Assembly: GCA_965153455.1 (NCBI GenBank)
Contig: OZ234504.1
Span: 9,362,001 to 9,426,000, forward strand
DNA from: Sphagnum compactum
Lineage: Eukaryota; Bryophyta; Sphagnopsida; Sphagnales
Direction: 5' to 3'
Length of the DNA stretch: 64,000 bases
The translations under genes and the position numbers were made by a program. Below the pieces are notes generated by a model. That model had not been told where the DNA came from. It was given only the letters and a program-made list of their open reading frames with translations, and did no database searches. Below are positions 58,391 through 64,000 of this stretch, piece by piece (position 1 is the stretch's first letter; every line of letters starts with the position of its first letter).

Positions 58391-60062
58391 CATGCTTGGG
58401 ACAAGTACAAGGAGCACATTTGCGATGACTGCAAGGTAGCATTGCAACGTCGCGGTATAGTGGAACCGTCCATTGAGCAAATTGAGAGTTGGGCACTGCA
58501 TTCCTTATGGGATGCGCTTGCCAAATTTAGCAAAACTCTCGAGGATTTTGGCCTTCCTACCCCATCTGTTGCCTTTGATCGGTTAGAGACCAATCGCCTG
58601 CTTGAGGTGGAGCGGGACTACAATGTCGAGGTCTTGCAAGCCGAGGTGGTTATGGCCATTGAGAGCCTCAATGATGGGCAACGTGCAACCTACAACGGCG
58701 TAATCGATGCATATGCTGCCCATCATGCTAAAGTCATCTTTATCGATGGCCCTGGTGGAACGGGTAAGACCTACATCGAAAACTTGATTTTGAACGCTGT
58801 GCGTTCGCGTGGCGATATTGCACTTGCTGTTGCCTCTTCAGGCATTGCTGCACTTCTGCTTTCAGGAAGGCGAACGACCCATTCATACCTGAAGATCCCG
58901 ATTGTGCTCGACCGTACATCCTTCTGCTATATCCGTAAACAGGATGATTTAGCGGTGCTAATCCGTCAAACAAAGCTCATCCTTTGGGATGAAGCTCCTA
59001 TGACTAATAAGCTCGCTTTTGAAGCGGTGGATCGAACTCTGCGTGACCTTACAGACAGGAACAAACCTTTTGGTGGCATTGTTTTCGTCATGTTAGGGGA
59101 CTTTCGCCAAGTCCTTCCAGTCATCCCCCGGGGATCCCATGCAGACATTGTCTCCGCATCAATCAAAAACTCCTACTTATGGGAATCTGTTGAGGTATTC
59201 CGTCTTTCAGAAAATATGCGGGCCAATGATGTTGTTGTTGTTCACCCTGATCTTGGGAATCGTACTTTTGCAGACTAGCTTCTTTGTCTTGGCAACAACG
59301 AACTAGAAACCATCGATGAGGACTACATCAAGTGTCCAGACATGATGGTACTCCCTCCTGCGGACACACAAGCCATGGTTATGGCCATCTACCCTCGACT
59401 ACATGAGGGCCAGGCCACAAACGAATATTTGCATGAGCGTGCGATTTTGGCTCCTCGCAACAAGGAGGTTTCGTTAATAAACGCGATGGTTTTAAGCTAC
59501 CTTCCAGGCGCACAAGTCAACTTCCTCAGTGCGGATTCCCTAGAGGATATGGAAGTGGCGAACACATACCCTTCCGAGTTTCTCAACACTTTGGAAGTTA
59601 GTGGCATGCCTTCACACAAGGTGCTGCTCAAGATTGGCGCACTAGTGATTCTGCTACGATCTTGACCCATTGGCTGGGCTGTGTAATGGGACGCGCCTGA
59701 TTGTTCGACGCTTCACGATGCGAGTCGTTGAGGTTGAGATCATCACAGGAAAAGGGGTCGGTAATGTGGCCTTTATCCCGCGCATTAAGTTCATTTCCGA
59801 TATCAGCGGTTTGCCATTTACATTTGCAAGGAAGCAATTTCCTTTGCGGCTGGCTTATGCCATGACTATTAACAAGTCTCAAGGGCAGACCCTCTCTCAT
59901 GTCGGCCTTCATCTCGCAGATGACGTTTTTTCGCATGGCCAACTTTACGTTGCCTTTTCACACGCCAAGGCACCAGCGAACATCAAAGTTCAGCTGCCAA
60001 ACACTGTGCATGGCCGGAGTGGCCTTATGCGCAATGTTGTGTACGAAGAAGCCCTCCTTTGA
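58391..60062 (+). pseudogene. Helitron Pif1-like helicase domain, interrupted
   Basis: Helicase motifs are seen in order: Walker A GPGGTGKTYI, Walker B LILWDEAPM, motif III VMLGDFRQVLPVI, then LRLAYAMTINKSQGQTLSHV and HGQLYVAFSHAK. The text is broken by a TAG at about 59276, where the family has Trp (FADxLLCLG), and by a frameshift at about 59660 between ALVILLR and LDPLAGLCNGTRLIV. Together with the shift at 58.39 kb this makes three disabling lesions. The final stop is a TGA at 60060. Confidence 0.88.
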
Positions 60063-60689
60063 GGCTGCATGCACTCCTAAATGGCTCCGCGAGAAGCTAC
60101 GTTCATAACGTGCAGTTGTTTAAAACAAAATGTTTCTTTGAAATAAATATGATTTAATGAAACTGGGGGACTTCACAGTGTCCGAAGGTCACGGGTACCC
60201 TCTAGTTGTTTTATAAGTTCCCTTAATTACTTGTTTTGCTACAAACATATTATCTGAATTTTGTTTGTATTTTTGTTAAAATGAATTACGTATCTAGACT
60301 TGAAACATTACCTTGTGAATTTGGTGGTTATAGTTTTCACTAGGAGAAAAAGGTTATTTTTTAACCAACCAGTTTTTGATTACATGTCGAGTTCAACTTA
60401 CCCTCGATTGCATAATTATATTTATTTCAACAAATTTCATGTGGCCCACTTCACACCTCAACTTAATCGACTTTTCGACTAGGTTGGTAAATGTACGGTG
60501 TTGACCGTTGCTACCATTTGACCATTGATTTTTATTTTTAATTCATAAATCAATAGTTGAACTATAATGGAGAAATCCACTTTCAAAATTTGTTAAGCTC
60601 TATCATGTTGATTGTTTCACTGTCTTGGTTAGCCTTGTTTATGTGTAATGTATTCTTGGATAGCGCCTTGAAATTTTTTTGTAGATGCA

Positions 60690-61640
60690 TAGTTTAAATG
60701 GACAAACACCTTTTCATTTGTCATTGCATATTGACACACCTTTAAAAAGTGCATGCCCAACACATGAACTATCAAATGGCTCCAACAACCCTAAGCTATT
60801 GCATGATACAATAGAATTTAGGGCATTTTATTGCAAGTTGGACCTTTCATCTTTTCATATAAACAATTATTTTATCGGTTAAAGTAAACACGTCCAATAA
60901 CTCCTATAATTTAGGAGCTATAACCATGTCGCTTGTGTTAGTCACCTCAAATAGGCCAACACTCACATGCTTTAGCTCCCAATCGTCGAAGATAAAGTTT
61001 ACAACCGCAACAAAGATGTCATGCGTTCCTTTTGACATCCATAGATCAAATGTGCAAGTGGTTGACAAGTAACTAACTAATGTAGACTGCACATTGATAT
61101 CCATGGTTTTTTCTACCAAGCTAGGTATAACATTCTCAACAAAAGCTTTCCTTGATGGGAAAACAATTTGTGTACACAACCTATATGACAACCTTTGGAA
61201 CCAAATTGATTCAACAAACTTCATAGGCAAGAGTCCCTTAACCACAAATAACATAAGGTCTTCCAAAAAAGCTACCTGTGTTGGATCATCTTTTCTAAAT
61301 TTATTTTTTGTAAGAAAAAACCCAAATATTATAGATGGGGAGACATGTGCCCTCTTTTTGTTAGCTTATCGATCAAGTGGGGCTTTTACCAAAAACAATG
61401 GTTAAATCTTTTGCCAACTTTCCCATCAACGCAAAATGGTTAATATCAACATGTTTTTTCATGGTTGTTATGCCATTAGTTTTATCCTATGTAATCAATC
61501 TTGTTTTGCACTTGGTCCACATGGCCATGATATCAAGACCAAGAGAATCAACATGGCAAATTATGCATCTCATTACTAATCCTGATCTAAATCCATGTGT
61601 TGGTTATTATTCACCTTTAAAAATGATCAGGTGAGTGAAA
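60690..61640 (-). pseudogene. Decayed hAT-family transposase
   Basis: On the minus strand the N-terminal part reads KTNGITTMKKHVDINHFALM (about 61480-61410). The longest intact piece (61266-60904) contains LMLFVVKGLLPMKFVES, CTFDLWMSKGTHDIFVAVVN and DDWELKHVSVGLFEV, the standard hAT transposase core. Homology continues to about 60690 (LTDKIIVYMK, then shifted pieces such as VLGMHFLKVCQYA). Stops and shifts break it. It lies 0.5 kb beyond the Helitron end and is not part of it. Terminal inverted repeats were not identified. Confidence 0.8.
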
Positions 61641-61649
61641 TGCGATAGT

Positions 61650-64000
61650 GTGGTTCCAAAGAAGTCTTCGTTGTCACAAATTTTTCGAGTGCATTTCAGT
61701 GATGTATGCATCTAAATCATCCTTGCTAACATCAATAGCTCTTGGAATCTTTAGTTCCCCACCTTCCCGTGCAACTTGTACATTGCCAATATTATTGCTG
61801 CCATACCTTGCAGAAACTAAGGGAACTTCTTCATTAAAACTAATGTTATGAACATTCATGATGGGGCATGAAAAAGAAACCATCACCAGATTCAACAAGA
61901 AACCAACACAAGAAAAACACCAAGTGGTCATATACATATGTACTAGGGGTAATAAGGGGAAATACCCAAAGGTCAATCAAATACCCACCCAACACTGGTA
62001 TTTGAACAAGACACTTGTTGTAAGGCATACATTTATAGGGAGGTAAGGTGAAAATCAGCTCTGGTCGGGTGCATGGGTTCTTTGTAATTCTTTGGAATAA
62101 AGTTGGGGCCACTATGTATGGGTCCCGTGTAGAATAGGGACTCGGATTTTGGGGCCCTTTGTCCTTTAGATTCCTCCACCAAGGTCAAATAGAAAAAGGC
62201 CTTTGACAAGATTAAATTTTGTTAATACTTAGGTGCAAAGGATTGCTTCCCTCCCAAATTCTGTAGAATGTATTTGAACTTCCAATCATAGATATTTTTT
62301 TGTTGTTACAATTTTGGGGGACCCATGAATCCGTCTTTACAAGGGATTATGAAAACCATGTCATCATGGGAACCTAGCAGATTGCCCAAAAAGCTGCCCA
62401 AAATACGGCAACGGTTGTTTGGTTGAGAGGTCTAAATTTTAATTTTCTTTTTGGATTCAATCTAGAGGTTGAATTTTTTTTTTTTTTTTTACTTATTTTT
62501 ATTTATTTTTAATTTTTTGGGCTTGGTCAAGAGGTCAAACTTTTGTAATTGAGAAGAGGAGGTAGAGAGAAGTAATTAACTTTTTTTTATTCCTACACCC
62601 CATGAGCAACATTGTGTTAGCAAGCATTTCAAACCCTAAACTTGGTGACGTCCAAATCCTCAAACTGTTTCAAGCGCTGGCATTTCTTCCTTCATTACAA
62701 AAAGCCCAATTAAAGTGTGAAATTTCAATGTGAAGAATGTTTCACACTACCTATTCACTTCTTCCTTTTTTTAAAAAGTCTTCATGTCTTCTAGGGTTGG
62801 GCAAAAACCCTAAATTTTTTTAAAGGACTTGATGGAGGATGAGTGGTGGGCCAACTTGCCCTTGTATGGTAAGTATGCTCTCCAGAATCTATTGCAACTT
62901 ACACTTGTGGAGGGAATCCAACATCAACATGGTTTGGCTTCACAACTATGGAGAACCTAAATTCTTGCAAAGAAAAATATAGAGATGAGCATATTATATA
63001 ATATTACCTTAGAATTTATATATAAATATTAGTATTATGTATTTATTTATTTATTGATCTATATGTGTGATAGATAAGACCAAAATCTTGGAATAAATTT
63101 ATGAAAACCATCTTGTAAGTAGCATGGGCTTGTATGGGCGAGGAAACAAAATATCCCGCCACATATTATGGGATACTTAAGGGAATTTTTGGCAAGGATT
63201 CACTTCGAACCTGTTGTCAAAACCCCCCCCCCTCCCCCCAAATCTTGTGGGGAATGTTACAAACATTTTGACTCACACACACCCACCCACCCACCCACCG
63301 GCATACATACATACATACATACATATATGTGTTCGGATAATCAGCTTTCTTTCATTCCTTGCTTTTCCGTCCGTGGCTAAGGAGAATATTTACCCTCTTG
63401 TAAGACATCCTCCGGTTGACTCAAAAACAAGTTTTGTCAGCATTATGCGGCGAATGGATGACCCCCCAATTTTTTAGATAACAACTACAAATGTGATTAT
63501 CCTTATTCTTTAGTAAACTACCCAAGCTGATGCCACCATCATCCACCGCCTCCCAATGCAAGAAAAATTGTCATTTAGAGGAAGCACGGGCAATTCTTAT
63601 TATGAAACCATTTCAAACTATTATTCACTGGACCTTGAGAGAGGGGAGTCGGGGGAGTTAATGCACTCCCCATGAAGGTGGCCAATAACATGGGAGTTTG
63701 TTCGTTCGTCTCATTCAATCATCCACAATTTACAAACATAAGCCGAGCCCATCGGGTAAGCTAACCTTAAGTTTTGATATCGGAATTTTGTCACTTTGAT
63801 GTAAACTTGCACAACTCAATTACAAGGAAGTGGAACAAGGAAGAAGGACATGGATGAAGGATGTTTATAATCATCTAGTTCCCTTCCCTCCACATCAAAA
63901 AATTACTCCAAGGGTGTGTAAATTTTGAACCCTTTCTTTGGATACCCAATTAAGGAAAATAGTAAATTTGTTTGTATATGAAAAACTTGGTTGCCTATGT
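61650..64000. other. AT-rich terminal spacer
   Basis: No firm coding sequence is found. A minus-strand frame at 61976-61674 could be further debris of the hAT element but shows no motif. Simple repeats include a T run (62469-62490), a C-rich run from 63223 and CCCA/CATA repeats at 63273-63326. Confidence 0.6.
63223..63326 (+). repeat. C-run, (CCCA)n and (CATA)n microsatellites
   Basis: A C-rich run begins at 63223. CCCA units follow at about 63281-63299 and CATA units at 63302-63326. Confidence 0.85.

Larger units (their letters stand above)
56170..60205 (+). mobile_element. Large Helitron, 5'-truncated and mutated
   Basis: The element body encodes a Rep (HUH) domain followed by a Pif1-like SF1 helicase, the hallmark of autonomous Helitrons. 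The N-terminal Cys-rich part is missing. A possible 3' end is CTAG at 60202-60205, preceded by the palindrome GGGTACCC at 60194-60201 and followed by T, in line with the CTRR|T rule. A longer terminal hairpin is not clear. The 5' TC terminus was not found. Base composition is GC-richer than the flanking spacer. Confidence 0.85.

Overview
This window looks like nuclear DNA of a land plant. It has intron-containing genes with GT-AG borders, plant-type families (a DTX-clade MATE transporter, a plastid-type CPBP protease, a membrane long-chain alcohol oxidase, a class III peroxidase) and decayed plant transposons (Ty3/gypsy, Helitron, hAT). Genes sit as small higher-GC islands in long AT-rich, repeat-filled spacers, as in a large genome. 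The partial F420-type NADP oxidoreductase-like gene and the long decayed transposon tracts would fit a seed-free plant such as a fern. That is inference; the sequence does not prove the species.

Layout. 1-9.0 kb is AT-rich spacer with microsatellites and copies of a dispersed repeat. 9.0-12.55 kb holds an array of GAACC/GGTTC palindromic motifs, a pyrimidine-rich leader and a two-exon MATE gene, followed by an unexplained gene-like 3' tract to 14.3 kb. 14.3-18.4 kb is spacer with an AT-rich minisatellite and a tRNA-derived (SINE-like) head. 18.5-22.4 kb carries a CPBP protease gene whose 5' exons are only partly resolved. Two strong foldbacks lie just beyond it (22443-22517 and 22765-22882). 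22.9-30.3 kb is AT-rich desert. 30.3-34.64 kb holds a five-exon long-chain alcohol oxidase gene with an intronic minisatellite and a suspicious exon 4 border. Just downstream are a 145-bp tandem duplication and a perfect 99-bp-arm palindrome.

39.6-43.4 kb is a degenerate minus-strand Ty3/gypsy body (gag knuckles, protease, RT, RNase H, integrase). It is fused to a higher-GC fragment encoding only the N-terminal part of a Helitron Rep/helicase. 45.06-45.72 kb (minus) is an F420/NADP oxidoreductase-like gene with two recognisable exons. It is divergent from a single-exon unknown gene at 46.01 kb, and a 60-bp tandem duplication lies between them. 47.2-47.54 kb (minus) may be a small plastid-targeted protein gene with a frameshift. 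48.1-48.6 kb is tandem-repetitive. 51.4-52.0 kb is a ~300-bp tandem duplication abutting the TATA box of a four-exon class III peroxidase gene (52.33-54.58 kb). 56.17-60.2 kb is a large Helitron missing its N-terminus and carrying two frameshifts and an in-frame stop. 60.7-61.6 kb (minus) is a decayed hAT transposase. The end of the window is AT-rich spacer.

The genes show no operon-like cooperation. They are independent plant genes separated by transposon debris. I found no convincing new multi-gene system. The most interesting signals are the hairpins and palindromes near 22.4-22.9 and 35.4-35.6 kb, the two complementary Helitron pieces in opposite orientation, the motif array upstream of the MATE gene and the duplicated peroxidase promoter. 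Intron borders and phases were worked out by hand and agree for the MATE, alcohol oxidase and peroxidase genes.
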